Under the pieces are notes generated by a model. The model did no database searches. It was not told the origin of the DNA and worked only from the letters and a program-made list of their open reading frames with translations. 64,000 nt of DNA, taken from the NCBI RefSeq assembly GCF_018861315.1, contig NZ_JAHLDL010000026.1:1-64000 (forward strand). The letters are read 5' to 3'. This document shows positions 8,384 through 23,402 of the stretch, in pieces; the stretch's first letter is position 1, and the number at the start of each line of letters is the position of its first letter. Made by a program: the position numbers and the translations under genes. The DNA is from Clostridium bowmanii. Lineage in GTDB: Bacteria > Bacillota > Clostridia > Clostridiales > Clostridiaceae.

Positions 8384-8653
8384 ATGTTAACCTTAACCAT
8401 TAAAATAATCGCTGTATTTGCCATGATAACTTTTATGTTTATAGGGATATGGGGCTTCATTTTATTAATTAAGATATTTGATCAGTTAAGATATAAAAAT
8501 TATTTAATGGAAAAACTTGTAGAAAACACCTGCAGATTAAATTTAAATAATGAAACCAAGGAATATAAAAAAGATGATGTTAACCTTGACGAAACCAAAA
8601 GCTCTACTGAAAAAGGAATATTAGAACACAACATAAAAAAAGACGCCATTTGA
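8384..8653 (+). CDS. Small single-pass membrane protein
   Basis: An 89-residue protein with one strong membrane helix at about 5-31 and a charged, Lys/Glu-rich cytoplasmic tail. I know no family for it. ATAGGAGGAATT gives a strong ribosome site, and two TATAAT boxes lie upstream. Its stop codon falls in the loop of the terminator it shares with the convergent ligA gene, a tight arrangement that supports it being a real gene. Confidence 0.68.
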   Translation: MLTLTIKIIAVFAMITFMFIGIWGFILLIKIFDQLRYKNYLMEKLVENTCRLNLNNETKEYKKDDVNLDETKSSTEKGILEHNIKKDAI

Positions 8654-8662
8654 CGTCTTTTT
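8636..8662. terminator. Bidirectional terminator between small membrane protein gene and ligA
   Basis: AAAAAGACG and CGTCTTTTT pair around an 8-base loop that contains the stop codon of the plus-strand gene. A-rich and T-rich flanks serve both directions. Confidence 0.8.
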
Positions 8663-8686
8663 CTTTATCCTATATTTAATTGTTAT

Positions 8687-10741
<2,055 letters not shown>

Positions 10742-10810
10742 TTATTCACCTCACTTTTTATTTTTAGAATTAATCCCGCAATATATAAACTTTACTTATA
10801 AATACCAAAT

Positions 10811-10840
10811 AAAATAACTAGCAAATTCACTAGTTATTTT
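10811..10840 (-). terminator. Hairpin after pcrA
   Basis: Perfect 11-bp stem AAAATAACTAG/CTAGTTATTTT just beyond the pcrA stop; its T-rich 3' arm suits an intrinsic terminator or attenuator before ligA. Confidence 0.65.
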
Positions 10841-10852
10841 AAACAATATATT

Positions 10853-13120
10853 CTATAGCATTTCTAAAGGTGCTTTATCTAATACTAATTTTTTTATTCC
10901 CATATTATCAAAGGCTATTGATATCAAGGTGTCCTTATCAGAATTTGAAACTGATACAATTGTACCTACTCCAAATTTACTGTGCCTAACCTTTCTGCCC
11001 ACTGTAGCCTCACTCTTCATAGTTTGCTGAGCTAAGCCACTTTCCTGCGCCGTAATTGACACGAAATCTTGCGTGGTAGCACTACCTTCTGCACCATTTG
11101 AGCTCATCAACCCATGAGGATTATACCTTTGTGGCGCCTTAGTGTGATTTCTTCTAAGTACCTGAACAGTCCTATTCTTATCTCCTCCTATAAGTTCTTT
11201 TAAGTCAGGAGATATTTCGCTTATAAAATCAGAAGGTGCATACCCAACAGTTCTTCCAAATATCATTCTACTCTCAGCAGAAGTTATATAAAGTTTCTCT
11301 TCTGCTCTTGTTATAGCAACATAGCATAAACGCCTTGATTCTTCCATTTCAGTAGGGTCGCTTAAAGAAGACATCCCTGGGAATATCCCATTTTCCATAC
11401 CCACCATAAATACTACTGGAAATTCTAATCCTTTTGCACTATGTACCGTCATCATAGCTGATGTATCTATAATTTCTAGTGGATCCTCAGCATTCTCAGT
11501 ACTTGAACCTAAACTTACTCCTTCGAGGAAGGCCAAAAGTGATTTATCTTCTGAAGTTTTTTCGAATTCTACAGCATCTGATACTAATTCCTTAATATTT
11601 TCTACCCTACTCTCATCCTCTGGTTCCTTAGATGTTTCTAATTGCTTCAAATAGCCTGTGTCACTTAAAATAGCCTTAATTAGTTCTGCCACAGTGATCT
11701 CTTCTTTTTTAGCCATAAAATTATTCATAAGACTAACAAACTTATTTATGGATGAGGTATTTCTAGTTGTAAGTGATGGTATAAACTCTACATCTAGAAT
11801 AGCACTATACAAACATTGATCTATACTCGTTGCAAATTCTTGAATCTTTTGAATAGTTGCGTCGCCTATATTTCTTTTAGGCACATTTATAATTCTTTTT
11901 AGTGCTATATCATCAAGAGGATTATTCATAAGCTTTAAATATGCCATTATATCCTTTATTTCTTTTCTATCATAGAACTTTAATCCTCCTACTATTTTGT
12001 AGGGAATTAAATTTTTTCTAAAGCTTTCCTCAAAAATACGAGATTGAGAATTCATCCTATATAAAATTGCAAAATCCTTATAGCTCTTATTTTCATCTTT
12101 CATAATTGTCTTAATCTGATTTGCTACAAAATTAGCCTCATCTCTATCTGAAAACGCTCTGTATAAATTAATTTTATCTCCTAAGTCTTTTTCAGTCCTA
12201 AGTGCCTTATCTTTTCTTTGAGAATTGTTTTTTATCACATCATTAGCTGCAGCCAATATATTCCCGTAAGATCTGTAATTTTGCTCAAGCTTAACTACCT
12301 TTGCCTTAGGATAATCACTTTCAAAATCTAATATATTTGTAACATCAGCGCCTCTCCAGGCATAAATGCACTGGTCATCATCTCCAACTACGCATATGTT
12401 TTCCCTTTCATTTACCAAAAGTTTTACAAGCATATACTGTGCCTTATTAGTATCTTGATACTCATCTACCATAATGTATTTAAACTTATTATGATAAAAA
12501 TCTAAAACTTCCTTATTATTTTTTAATAGGTCCACAGCTTTAAAAATCAAATCATCAAAATCTAATGCATTATTTGCTTTTAGCTTTTTTTGATAAAGAA
12601 CATATATATCAGCAACTTTATTCATTCTAAAATCATGTTCATTTTCTTTTTTATACTTTTCTGGGGTAATGAGCTCATTTTTAGCGCCGGATATTTTATT
12701 TAAAATTTCTGAATCAGTTAAATCTTTATCATTTATATCAAGTTCCTTCATACACTGTTTTATTAAACTCTTTTGATCATAACTATCATAAATAGTAAAA
12801 TTTTTATTATATCCCAACTTATCTATTTCCCGACGAAGTATCCTAACACAACTAGAGTGGAATGTAGAAATCCACATATTATCTGCTATATCACCTACAA
12901 GCGCACGCACTCTGTCCTTCATTTCACCAGCAGCTTTATTAGTGAAAGTTATAGCTAAAATTTGTGAGGGGTATATATTTAAATCTTGAATCATATGTGC
13001 AATCCTATAAGTTAAAACTCTTGTTTTTCCAGAGCCCGCCCCAGCCAATATGAGCAGTGGGCCATCCACTGTTATTGCCGCTTCGCATTGTTCCTCATTT
13101 AGTAAATTTTCTAAATCCAT
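10853..13120 (-). CDS. pcrA: ATP-dependent DNA helicase PcrA (UvrD/Rep family)
   Basis: A 755-residue superfamily 1A 3'-5' helicase for repair and rolling-circle replication. Seen in order: the Q motif LNEEQ at the N terminus, Walker A GAGSGKT (27-33), TFTNKAAGEM (motif Ia), DEYQDTN (Walker B), GDDDQCIYAWRGA (motif III), and ITRAEEKLYI near 625. The C-terminal segment GRKVRHSKFGVGTI is the Tudor-like domain typical of PcrA that contacts RNA polymerase. The ATG has AAGGAGTG upstream. It is paired with ligA. Confidence 0.97.
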   Translation of the reverse strand: MDLENLLNEEQCEAAITVDGPLLILAGAGSGKTRVLTYRIAHMIQDLNIYPSQILAITFTNKAAGEMKDRVRALVGDIADNMWISTFHSSCVRILRREIDKLGYNKNFTIYDSYDQKSLIKQCMKELDINDKDLTDSEILNKISGAKNELITPEKYKKENEHDFRMNKVADIYVLYQKKLKANNALDFDDLIFKAVDLLKNNKEVLDFYHNKFKYIMVDEYQDTNKAQYMLVKLLVNERENICVVGDDDQCIYAWRGADVTNILDFESDYPKAKVVKLEQNYRSYGNILAAANDVIKNNSQRKDKALRTEKDLGDKINLYRAFSDRDEANFVANQIKTIMKDENKSYKDFAILYRMNSQSRIFEESFRKNLIPYKIVGGLKFYDRKEIKDIMAYLKLMNNPLDDIALKRIINVPKRNIGDATIQKIQEFATSIDQCLYSAILDVEFIPSLTTRNTSSINKFVSLMNNFMAKKEEITVAELIKAILSDTGYLKQLETSKEPEDESRVENIKELVSDAVEFEKTSEDKSLLAFLEGVSLGSSTENAEDPLEIIDTSAMMTVHSAKGLEFPVVFMVGMENGIFPGMSSLSDPTEMEESRRLCYVAITRAEEKLYITSAESRMIFGRTVGYAPSDFISEISPDLKELIGGDKNRTVQVLRRNHTKAPQRYNPHGLMSSNGAEGSATTQDFVSITAQESGLAQQTMKSEATVGRKVRHSKFGVGTIVSVSNSDKDTLISIAFDNMGIKKLVLDKAPLEML

Positions 13121-13288
13121 AAAAACACTCCTTATATATTATATTAATACTAGTTACATCTAGCATTACTTATATTTCACTTAAGACATCTTTAAACAAA
13201 TAACAAATCCAAATGCTATTCATTTAACTCTAACAAACATACCTATAATTATATCACAATGTATGCAAACTTAAACAGCTTTAAAAAT

Positions 13289-13360
13289 AGAGACGGTTAA
13301 TTTATGTTCACTCTTTTAATGTTAGTTAAATTGAGTAAACATATGTTAACCGTCCCTCTG
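13289..13360. repeat. 72-bp palindromic element with GACGGTTAA ends
   Basis: AGAGACGGTTAA and TTAACCGTCCCTCT form the ends of an inverted repeat whose inner arms (TATGTTCACTC / GAGTAAACATA) also pair imperfectly. It lies between the YerC-type gene and pcrA, in a 291-base gap that is otherwise AT-rich. It looks like a small non-autonomous element or a relic of one; short GGACGGTT-ended palindromes are known in other Firmicutes in connection with REP-associated transposases, but no transposase is here. Confidence 0.6.
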
Positions 13361-13411
13361 TATCTCACTATATTGTATCTCAATCTATAAGGCACCTAAA
13401 AGTAAATATAC

Positions 13412-13717
13412 TTATTCCTTTAATTTCAAACGTCCTAATATAAGTTTATATCCATCACTACCATAATTTAATGCTCTATTTATTCTACTTATTGTGGCAG
13501 TACTTGCCCCTGTAGTACTAGCTATATCCAAATATGTCCTTTTTTCTGCTAACATTTTTGCTACTTGAAGTCTTTGTTCAAATGCTTGAATTTCATTTAT
13601 AGTGCATATATCCTCAAAAAATCTATAGCATTCTTCTCTTGTTTTCAGACTTAACACACCATCAAAAAGAAAATCCATATCTTTACTTTCTAATTTAGAA
13701 CTATATTCACTCATCAT
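13412..13717 (-). CDS. YerC/YecD family TrpR-related regulator
   Basis: A 101-residue DNA-binding protein of the TrpR-like YerC group. The central FEQRLQVAKMLAEKRTYLDIASTTGASTATISRINRAL segment (about 44-82) is the helix-turn-helix with the YLDI..TTGAS..TISR signature. In other Firmicutes the gene is very often next to pcrA, as here, but its regulon is not established. The start follows AGAGGTGAAGG. An ATG immediately after the first is equally possible. Confidence 0.88.
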   Translation of the reverse strand: MMSEYSSKLESKDMDFLFDGVLSLKTREECYRFFEDICTINEIQAFEQRLQVAKMLAEKRTYLDIASTTGASTATISRINRALNYGSDGYKLILGRLKLKE

Positions 13718-13867
13718 CCTTCACCTCTAATAATCATAGATTACTTTAGACAATTTTATCATTTATAATACATTTATACTATGGAATTTTTGAAAATTAT
13801 GAAAATTTGTATAATAACACAGGTGTTTTTACTTTATCTATGTAATTTAGTAGTTTTTTAGGAAATA

Positions 13868-13905
13868 AAAAAATGCAGTTTATTAAATTTTTTTAAATAA
13901 ACTGC
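13868..13905 (-). terminator. Terminator of the glycolytic/secG operon
   Basis: On the minus strand GCAGTTTATT and AATAAACTGC pair around an A/T-rich loop and are followed by ATTTTTTT. It lies 57 bases beyond the secG stop. Confidence 0.85.
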
Positions 13906-13961
13906 TGCTACAAGATAAAAATATTTATTTCAATATGCCTAATCATCATTTAGATAATATA

Positions 13962-14192
13962 TTATTTAACTATGTTTAACATAACTGTAGATAAAATAAA
14001 GCAAACTGCTGAGAATGCTGTAATTCGTGCTAATACTGATTCTGCAGTTTTTGTTTTGTTTTTTGCAAAAAAAGTGTCAGAACTTCCTGATATAAGACCA
14101 CTTAATCCATTTGATTTACTAGGTTGCATCATAACTGAAACAATTATAATAATTGAAGTTATAACCTGTAAAACTATTAATAAACTATGCAT
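13962..14192 (-). CDS. secG: Preprotein translocase subunit SecG
   Basis: A 76-residue membrane protein of the SecYEG channel. Two hydrophobic helices (about 3-21 and 53-73) flank a short polar loop with the family pattern MQPSKSNGLSGLISGSSDTFF. Length and layout are typical. GGGGGTG precedes the ATG. It follows eno with a 127-base gap, an arrangement conserved in many clostridia, and is the last gene before a strong terminator. Confidence 0.94.
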   Translation of the reverse strand: MHSLLIVLQVITSIIIIVSVMMQPSKSNGLSGLISGSSDTFFAKNKTKTAESVLARITAFSAVCFILSTVMLNIVK

Positions 14193-14279
14193 GTGAACAC
14201 CCCCTATTCATGGAATACATTATTATATTAGCATACTCTAGGGCAGCTTGCAATAAATTATAATTAAACTAAAATATAA

Positions 14280-14304
14280 GAGTATAGCCTCTAAAGACTA
14301 TACC
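14280..14304 (-). terminator. Weak hairpin after eno
   Basis: GTATAG/CTATAC six-base stem with a partly paired interior, followed on the minus strand by a T-rich but interrupted tract. It may only reduce readthrough into secG. Confidence 0.4.
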
Positions 14305-14319
14305 CCTATTTAAAACTAA

Positions 14320-15621
<1,302 letters not shown>

Positions 15622-15764
15622 TTACCTCCAAAATTTTTTTCTATATTATTGTTTCCTAAGTAAATTATATAATCCTATTTTTATAGAAAATTAATTTATC
15701 TCAGATAATATAGTAATTCCACTTAGTTTTATATTAATTAAACCATAATTATAGTTTTATAAAT

Positions 15765-17297
15765 TTAAAGTGTGATTAATGATTTCCCAGTCATTTCCTT
15801 AGGTGCAGTAAGACCCATAACTTGGAGCATAGTAGGTGCTATGTCTGCCAATATACCACTGTCTCTTAACTCATTACGATGATTTGAAACGCAAGTAAAT
15901 GGAACTAAGTTTGTAGTATGTGCTGTCATAGGCTTTCCTGTAGAGTAGTCAATCATTTGCTCGGAATTTCCATGGTCTGCAGTTATAAATATTGTACCAT
16001 CAAGATCCAGAACACTTTTAACAACTTTACCAAGACATTCATCCACTGCCTCTATAGCCTTTTTAGCAGCTTCAAAATCACCTGTATGTCCTACCATATC
16101 TGGATTAGCAAAGTTAAGGATAATCATATCATATTCATCCATTTCAAGTCTTTTTAATAATTCCTCGGTAACCTCATAAGCACTCATTTCCGGTTTTAAA
16201 TCATAAGTAGCTACTTTAGGTGATGGAATTAATGCTCTATCTTCACCTGTATTTGGAGCTTCCATTCCACCATTGAAGAAGAATGTAACATGAGCATATT
16301 TTTCAGTTTCAGCTATTCTTAACTGCTTTTTACCCATTTTACTAACATATTCTCCCAAGGTATTACTATAACTTTCTGGTGTATATGCCACATCAACGTT
16401 TTGCAGTGATATATCATATTGAGTAGTACATACATAGTTTAAGTCTAGTGTTTCTCTTTCAAATCCAAGGAATTCCTTGTCATTTATTGCTCTAGTAATT
16501 TCACGAGCTCTGTCTGGTCTAAAATTAAAGAATATTACACTATCCTTATTTTTTATAGCAGCTACTGGCTTATTATTCTCCATTATAACAGTTGGAAGGA
16601 CAAACTCATCTGTCTTGTTATCATGAAAAGCACGTTTAACTGCCTCTATTGCTGAAGTATTTTCTTCACCCCTAGACAAAACCATTGCATTATATGAAAG
16701 CTTAACTCTTTCCCATCTAGTGTCTCTATCCATAGCATAATATCTACCACTTACAGTAGCTATTTTTCCTACACCAATTTCCTTCATATAATCTTCAATC
16801 TCTGCTATATAATCTAGTGCTGAACCTGGTTGAACATCCCTACCATCTAAAAAAGCATGAACGTAAACTTTTTTAGCACCTTTATCTCTCGCAAGCTTTA
16901 ATAATGCTTTTAAATGATCAATATGGGAATGAACTCCTCCATCAGACAATAATCCTAAAAGATGTAGCGAAGAATTATTCTCAATAGCTTTATCTATAGC
17001 ACTATTAAAAGCAGGATTTTTAAAGAAGTTTCCTTCTTTAATTTCCTTTGTTATTCTTGTAAGTTCCTGATATATAATTCTACCAGCACCTATATTTAAA
17101 TGACCTACTTCTGAATTTCCCATTTGGCCCTCTGGTAGTCCTACGTAAGGTCCACATGCATTTAATTTTGTACCAGGATATTTCTTTATAATCCTATCAT
17201 AGTTTGGTTTATTTGCTGATAATACTGCATTCCCATCTATATGATTTGTTAATCCAAATCCATCTAAAATCATCAGCATTACTGGTTTCTTTGACAT
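15765..17297 (-). CDS. gpmI: 2,3-bisphosphoglycerate-independent phosphoglycerate mutase
   Basis: A 510-residue manganese-dependent mutase that interconverts 3- and 2-phosphoglycerate. Motifs: MLMILDGFG with metal ligand Asp12, the phosphoserine Ser62 in GQMGNSEVGH, HSHIDHL, DGRDV, NFRPDRAREITRA, and TADHGNSEQM near the C terminus. The frame extends to a GTG 15 bases upstream, but that codon lies inside the ribosome site GGGAGG, so the ATG at 17297 is the start. Clostridial spore-formers use this pH-sensitive enzyme in place of GpmA. Confidence 0.97.
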   Translation of the reverse strand: MSKKPVMLMILDGFGLTNHIDGNAVLSANKPNYDRIIKKYPGTKLNACGPYVGLPEGQMGNSEVGHLNIGAGRIIYQELTRITKEIKEGNFFKNPAFNSAIDKAIENNSSLHLLGLLSDGGVHSHIDHLKALLKLARDKGAKKVYVHAFLDGRDVQPGSALDYIAEIEDYMKEIGVGKIATVSGRYYAMDRDTRWERVKLSYNAMVLSRGEENTSAIEAVKRAFHDNKTDEFVLPTVIMENNKPVAAIKNKDSVIFFNFRPDRAREITRAINDKEFLGFERETLDLNYVCTTQYDISLQNVDVAYTPESYSNTLGEYVSKMGKKQLRIAETEKYAHVTFFFNGGMEAPNTGEDRALIPSPKVATYDLKPEMSAYEVTEELLKRLEMDEYDMIILNFANPDMVGHTGDFEAAKKAIEAVDECLGKVVKSVLDLDGTIFITADHGNSEQMIDYSTGKPMTAHTTNLVPFTCVSNHRNELRDSGILADIAPTMLQVMGLTAPKEMTGKSLITL

Positions 17298-17368
17298 TTT
17301 TGTTCCTCCCACCCGTTGTTTCTAAAAATGAATACATATAGCCTTCTATATATTTACATATTTATATT

Positions 17369-18115
17369 TTAATAGTTTACTATTCCTGCAAAATCTTCTG
17401 CTTTAAGACTAGCTCCACCGATTAATCCACCATCTATATCCGATTTACCCATTTGTTCGCTTATAGTTGATGGCTTAACTGAACCACCATATTGAATTCT
17501 AAGTTTTTCTGAAACATCTGATCCAAACATAGCGGAAACAGTCTTTCTTATAAATCCAATTGTTTCATTAGCTTCATCTGCAGTTGCAGTTTTGCCTGTA
17601 CCTATAGCCCATATTGGTTCATAAGCTATAACTAATTTTTCCACTTGTGCTTTTGTAAGTCCTTGCATGCCTAATTTTATTTGATTATCTAAAACTTTTT
17701 CTGTAATATTCGATTCTCTTTGTTCAAGAGTTTCTCCCATACATAGTATAGGTAAAATATTATGATCATAAGCAGCTTTAAGCTTCTTATTAACAGTTTC
17801 ATCTGTCTCATTGAAATACTGTCTTCTCTCACTATGACCAATTATAACATAATCAATCCCTATATCTTTTAACATGCTTGGTGAAACTTCACCTGTAAAC
17901 GCACCCTTTTCTTCATAATGCATGTTTTGTGCTCCTACTTTTATATTTGATCCCTTAACTCCTTTTATTACTGCATCTAAACATAAAAATGTAGGGCAAA
18001 CTACAACTTCACATTGTGCATCTTTAACTAATGGCTTTATTTTCTCGATTAAATTTACTGCTTCAGCTACCGTTATATTCATTTTCCAATTTCCTGCAAT
18101 TATACCTTTTCTCAT
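17369..18115 (-). CDS. tpiA: Triosephosphate isomerase
   Basis: A 248-residue enzyme interconverting dihydroxyacetone phosphate and glyceraldehyde 3-phosphate. Catalytic residues are all visible: Lys11 in AGNWKMN, His94 in IIGHSERR and Glu166 in [11 protein letters not shown], with the phosphate-gripping loop 6 directly after it. The open frame begins 48 bases upstream, but AGGAGGG stands just before the ATG at 18115 and the family N terminus starts there. It lies between pgk and gpmI. Confidence 0.98.
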   Translation of the reverse strand: MRKGIIAGNWKMNITVAEAVNLIEKIKPLVKDAQCEVVVCPTFLCLDAVIKGVKGSNIKVGAQNMHYEEKGAFTGEVSPSMLKDIGIDYVIIGHSERRQYFNETDETVNKKLKAAYDHNILPILCMGETLEQRESNITEKVLDNQIKLGMQGLTKAQVEKLVIAYEPIWAIGTGKTATADEANETIGFIRKTVSAMFGSDVSEKLRIQYGGSVKPSTISEQMGKSDIDGGLIGGASLKAEDFAGIVNY

Positions 18116-18163
18116 AAAAAAAAACCCTCCTAATATTACTTTGTGATAAATTTCAACCGTCAA

Positions 18164-18213
18164 TTGTTATCTTCCTCATATGTTTCAAAAAAACATTGTT
18201 TGGAAGATAACAA
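18164..18213 (-). promoter_or_regulatory. Long hairpin between pgk and tpiA
   Basis: TTGTTATCTTCC and GGAAGATAACAA form a perfect 12-bp stem, and inside it ATGTTT/AAACAT pair again. There is no U tract, so an mRNA processing or stabilising element is more likely than a terminator. Confidence 0.55.
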
Positions 18214-18255
18214 CTAATATTTATTAGTAAATTGACAACAAACAATTTCATTCAA

Positions 18256-19452
18256 CTATTTGTCTGTAAGAGCTTCAATTCCTGGTAACAACTTACCCTC
18301 TAAAAATTCAAGTGATGCTCCACCACCTGTAGATATGTGAGTCATTTTATCTCCGAATCCTAATTGGTTAACTGCTGCTGCACTATCTCCACCACCTATT
18401 ACGGTAGTTCCATCCACGTCTGACATTGCTTTCGCAACTGCTATAGTTCCCTTTGCAAAATTTGCAAATTCGAATACTCCCATTGGTCCGTTCCAAATTA
18501 TAGTTTTACCTATACTTATAGCTGCACTATACATAGCTGCAGTCTTAGGTCCAATATCAAGTCCCATATATCCATCTGGAATATTTTGATTTTCAGTAAC
18601 TACAGGTTCTGCATCAGCTGAAAATTTATCTGCTACAATATGATCCACTGGTAATAAGAATTTAACTCCTTTAGCCTGTGCTCTTTGCATCATATCCTTA
18701 GCATATTCTACCTTATCTTCTTCAACTAGTGAACTTCCAATAGAATAACCACCAGCTTTTAAGAATGTATAAGCCATTCCTCCACCTATTATAAGTGTGT
18801 CTACTTTTTCAAGTAAATTAGCAATAACATCTATTTTGTCTGTTACCTTAGCTCCACCTAAAATTGCAACAAAAGGTCTAACTGGATTTTCTACTGCTTC
18901 TCCTAGGAATTTTAATTCCTTTTGAATTAAATATCCACATACAGAAGTCTCAAGGAACTGTGTAACTCCAACTGTAGAGCAATGAGCTCTATGAGCTGTT
19001 CCAAAGGCATCATTTACAAATATGTCTGCAAGAGATGCTAATTCTTTTGAAAAGTTCTCACTGTTTTTAGTTTCTTCTTTTCTATACCTTGTATTTTCTA
19101 ATAGAATAATATCTCCGTTTTGCATTTCTGATACGGCTAATCTTACTTTATCACTAACTACGTTTGGATCCGCTGCAAAAACTACTACTTCCCCCAGCAT
19201 CTCACTTAATTTCTTAGCAACAGGTGCCAGTGACAGTTCAGGTTTTGCTTCTCCACTTGGTTTTCCAAGATGTGAGCATAAAATAACCTTTGCTCCTTTT
19301 TTAACCAAATAATTTATTGTTGGCATTGCACCAGAAAGCCTATTTGTATCTGTAATTTCTCCATCTTTTAATGGTACGTTAAAATCACATCTTACTAAAA
19401 CTTTTTTACCTTTAACCTCAATATCTTCTACGGTTTTTTTATTAAATTTCAT
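18256..19452 (-). CDS. pgk: Phosphoglycerate kinase
   Basis: A 398-residue glycolytic kinase making ATP from 1,3-bisphosphoglycerate. Substrate loop [11 protein letters not shown], then SHLGKP, the [15 protein letters not shown] segment, GGAKVTDK, and the nucleotide loop GGGDSAAAV with [14 protein letters not shown] at the C terminus. Of the in-frame starts, the ATG at 19452 has GGGAGGAG at proper spacing, while an ATG two codons earlier abuts the ribosome site. It sits between gap and tpiA. Confidence 0.98.
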   Translation of the reverse strand: MKFNKKTVEDIEVKGKKVLVRCDFNVPLKDGEITDTNRLSGAMPTINYLVKKGAKVILCSHLGKPSGEAKPELSLAPVAKKLSEMLGEVVVFAADPNVVSDKVRLAVSEMQNGDIILLENTRYRKEETKNSENFSKELASLADIFVNDAFGTAHRAHCSTVGVTQFLETSVCGYLIQKELKFLGEAVENPVRPFVAILGGAKVTDKIDVIANLLEKVDTLIIGGGMAYTFLKAGGYSIGSSLVEEDKVEYAKDMMQRAQAKGVKFLLPVDHIVADKFSADAEPVVTENQNIPDGYMGLDIGPKTAAMYSAAISIGKTIIWNGPMGVFEFANFAKGTIAVAKAMSDVDGTTVIGGGDSAAAVNQLGFGDKMTHISTGGGASLEFLEGKLLPGIEALTDK

Positions 19453-19573
19453 ACACATTCTCCTCCCATATTGTTTATTATACAAAACTCTTTTAACTTG
19501 TAGTAATTGTACTAAAATCAATTACAACTAGCGCCAAATTTTAGCGTGTTATACTTATATCTTAAAAATTGTA

Positions 19574-19620
19574 TTAATAAAAAGGCTTGATTTCATAGAT
19601 TAACTATAAAACCAAACCTT
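19574..19620 (-). terminator. Hairpin with T tract between gap and pgk
   Basis: On the minus strand AAGGTTTGGTTTTATAG pairs with CTATGAAATCAAGCCTT (wobble pairs included) and is followed by TTTTATTA. It looks like a partial terminator that would let gap be expressed more than the downstream genes. Repeated ACAGTTAG words lie next to it at about 19643-19660. Confidence 0.6.
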
Positions 19621-19688
19621 AATATTATGCACACTGCATGCCTACAGTTAGCTTACAGTTAGTTTATAGTTTTATTGTAAACTTATTT

Positions 19689-21810
<2,122 letters not shown>

Positions 21811-21824
21811 TTGAACACCTCTCT

Positions 21825-21839
21825 GGACTTCTAAAGTCC
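21825..21839. promoter_or_regulatory. Candidate CggR operator
   Basis: GGACTT-CTA-AAGTCC is an inverted repeat with 6-bp perfect arms in the cggR leader, just upstream of the ribosome site. The GGAC/GTCC half sites recall the GGGAC...GTC words of Bacillus CggR operators. A TATAAT (minus strand, 21873-21868) lies about 30 bases upstream, so the site would fall at or just after the transcription start. Confidence 0.45.
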
Positions 21840-21876
21840 CAGCATATATTTTTTGCTCCCACTAACATTATAGATT

Positions 21877-21905
21877 AAATACTAACATTTTTAAAGTTAG
21901 TATTT
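21877..21905 (-). terminator. Hairpin after rpoN
   Basis: Perfect 10-bp stem AAATACTAAC/GTTAGTATTT in the rpoN-cggR gap. It overlaps the -35 side of the presumed cggR promoter. Two GTTAAC palindromes seven bases apart (about 21915-21933) lie between it and the rpoN stop. Confidence 0.5.
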
Positions 21906-21957
21906 GAGAAATATTGTTAACATTTTGTTAACAGCAAGATTTAAAGTAATAATAACC

Positions 21958-23334
21958 TTAAAACCTTTTTCGTTTACTTGAACTTTTAATTTGTAGGTCT
22001 TCTCTATATTTTGCTACAGTTCTTCTAGAAATATTCATCCCTTCGATATTTAATCGGTTACAAATAATTTGGTCAGACAGTGGCTTCTTTTGCTCTTCAT
22101 TATCTACCATTTCTTTGATAGCTTTTTTAATATTAATTGTAGATATATCCTCTCCACCTACAACTGAAGCAATGCCGTTAGTAAATAAATCTTTTATTTT
22201 AATGACTTTCCCATTATTCACACTAACATATTTTTCTCTAATTGCACGGCTTATAGTAGATTCATGCATTTCTAAGTTAATAGCAATCTTTTTAAGTGTC
22301 ATTGGTTTTAAATATTGGGGGCCATTATCAAAATATTCTCTTTGAACTACCAAAATATCTTCTAAAACTCTATACACAGTATTCTTTCTTTGTTCAATAC
22401 TTCTAATAAGAAACATGGCACTATTAATTTTTTCTTTTACATATTCTACTGCTTCTTCGTCTTTTCCATTATTAATGATTTCCTTATACAATGAATTTAT
22501 ATTCAATTTTGGAAGTACATCTTCATTCATGGAAATAAAATATTGATTTTGAATTTTATTAATATAAGCATCTGGAACTATAAATTTAACAGTCTCCCCA
22601 GTAAAAAATCCTCTTGATGGCTTAGGCTCTAAATTCTTTATTATATCTACATATCTTTGAACCTCAGAAATTGTAAGTTTTAATTCTTTAGCTATTACAT
22701 TATATTTATTTTCTGCTAATACTTCTAAATATTCATCAATGATTTTATAGATGTTATCATCATCTAGTGCAAGATTATATAATTGAATCTTTAAGCATTC
22801 TTTTAAATCTCTAGCACCAATTCCTTCTGGATCTAAAGATTGAAGAATTTTAAGTGCAGTTTCAGCTTTTTCACTAGATATTGTAAGTTCCTTACATATA
22901 TCAGGTAATTCTACAGATAGATACCCTTTAGCATCTATACACTCTACCATGTATTTGCATACCTCTAGAATTTCATGGTTTTCAGTTAATTCACCTATTT
23001 GCTCCACAAGATAATCTTTAAGGGATTTTTCCTGAGCAATATAATAAAAAGGAGAAACTTCTTCGTTTTCAGCTTTCACAGCATAATTCTTTACTTTAAA
23101 ATCATCCTTCTCCAGGTATTTAATTATTTCTTTATAATCCTTTGCATCATTGTTGTTATTTTTAGAATTATGTAGATCTTTTTCCTCTAGTACCGGATTC
23201 TCTTGCATCTCTTTACTTACATATTGCCCTAGCTCATATGCGGACATTTGAAGGAGTTTAACAGACATCTGCATCTCTTGCGTCATTATTAATTTTTGTT
23301 CTTGGATTAAATTCAACCCAAAATTAATGTTCAT
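21958..23334 (-). CDS. rpoN: RNA polymerase sigma-54 factor
   Basis: A 458-residue sigma factor for activator-dependent -24/-12 promoters. The Gln-rich N-terminal region I (LNLIQEQKLIMTQEMQMSVKLLQ pattern) interacts with activators, the core-binding region includes DPEGIGARDLKECL, a helix-turn-helix (MHESTISRAIREKYV) follows, and the RpoN box RRTVAKYRE is near the C terminus. The frame extends to a GTG within the ribosome site GAGGTG, so the ATG at 23334 is used. Position before cggR is conserved in clostridia. I saw no convincing -24/-12 site in the window. Confidence 0.96.
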   Translation of the reverse strand: MNINFGLNLIQEQKLIMTQEMQMSVKLLQMSAYELGQYVSKEMQENPVLEEKDLHNSKNNNNDAKDYKEIIKYLEKDDFKVKNYAVKAENEEVSPFYYIAQEKSLKDYLVEQIGELTENHEILEVCKYMVECIDAKGYLSVELPDICKELTISSEKAETALKILQSLDPEGIGARDLKECLKIQLYNLALDDDNIYKIIDEYLEVLAENKYNVIAKELKLTISEVQRYVDIIKNLEPKPSRGFFTGETVKFIVPDAYINKIQNQYFISMNEDVLPKLNINSLYKEIINNGKDEEAVEYVKEKINSAMFLIRSIEQRKNTVYRVLEDILVVQREYFDNGPQYLKPMTLKKIAINLEMHESTISRAIREKYVSVNNGKVIKIKDLFTNGIASVVGGEDISTINIKKAIKEMVDNEEQKKPLSDQIICNRLNIEGMNISRRTVAKYREDLQIKSSSKRKRF

Positions 23335-23402
23335 TTTCCCTATCACCTCATCTTGTCAATTATAAATATTATAACATAGCCTAAGATATAAATATAGATT
23401 GT

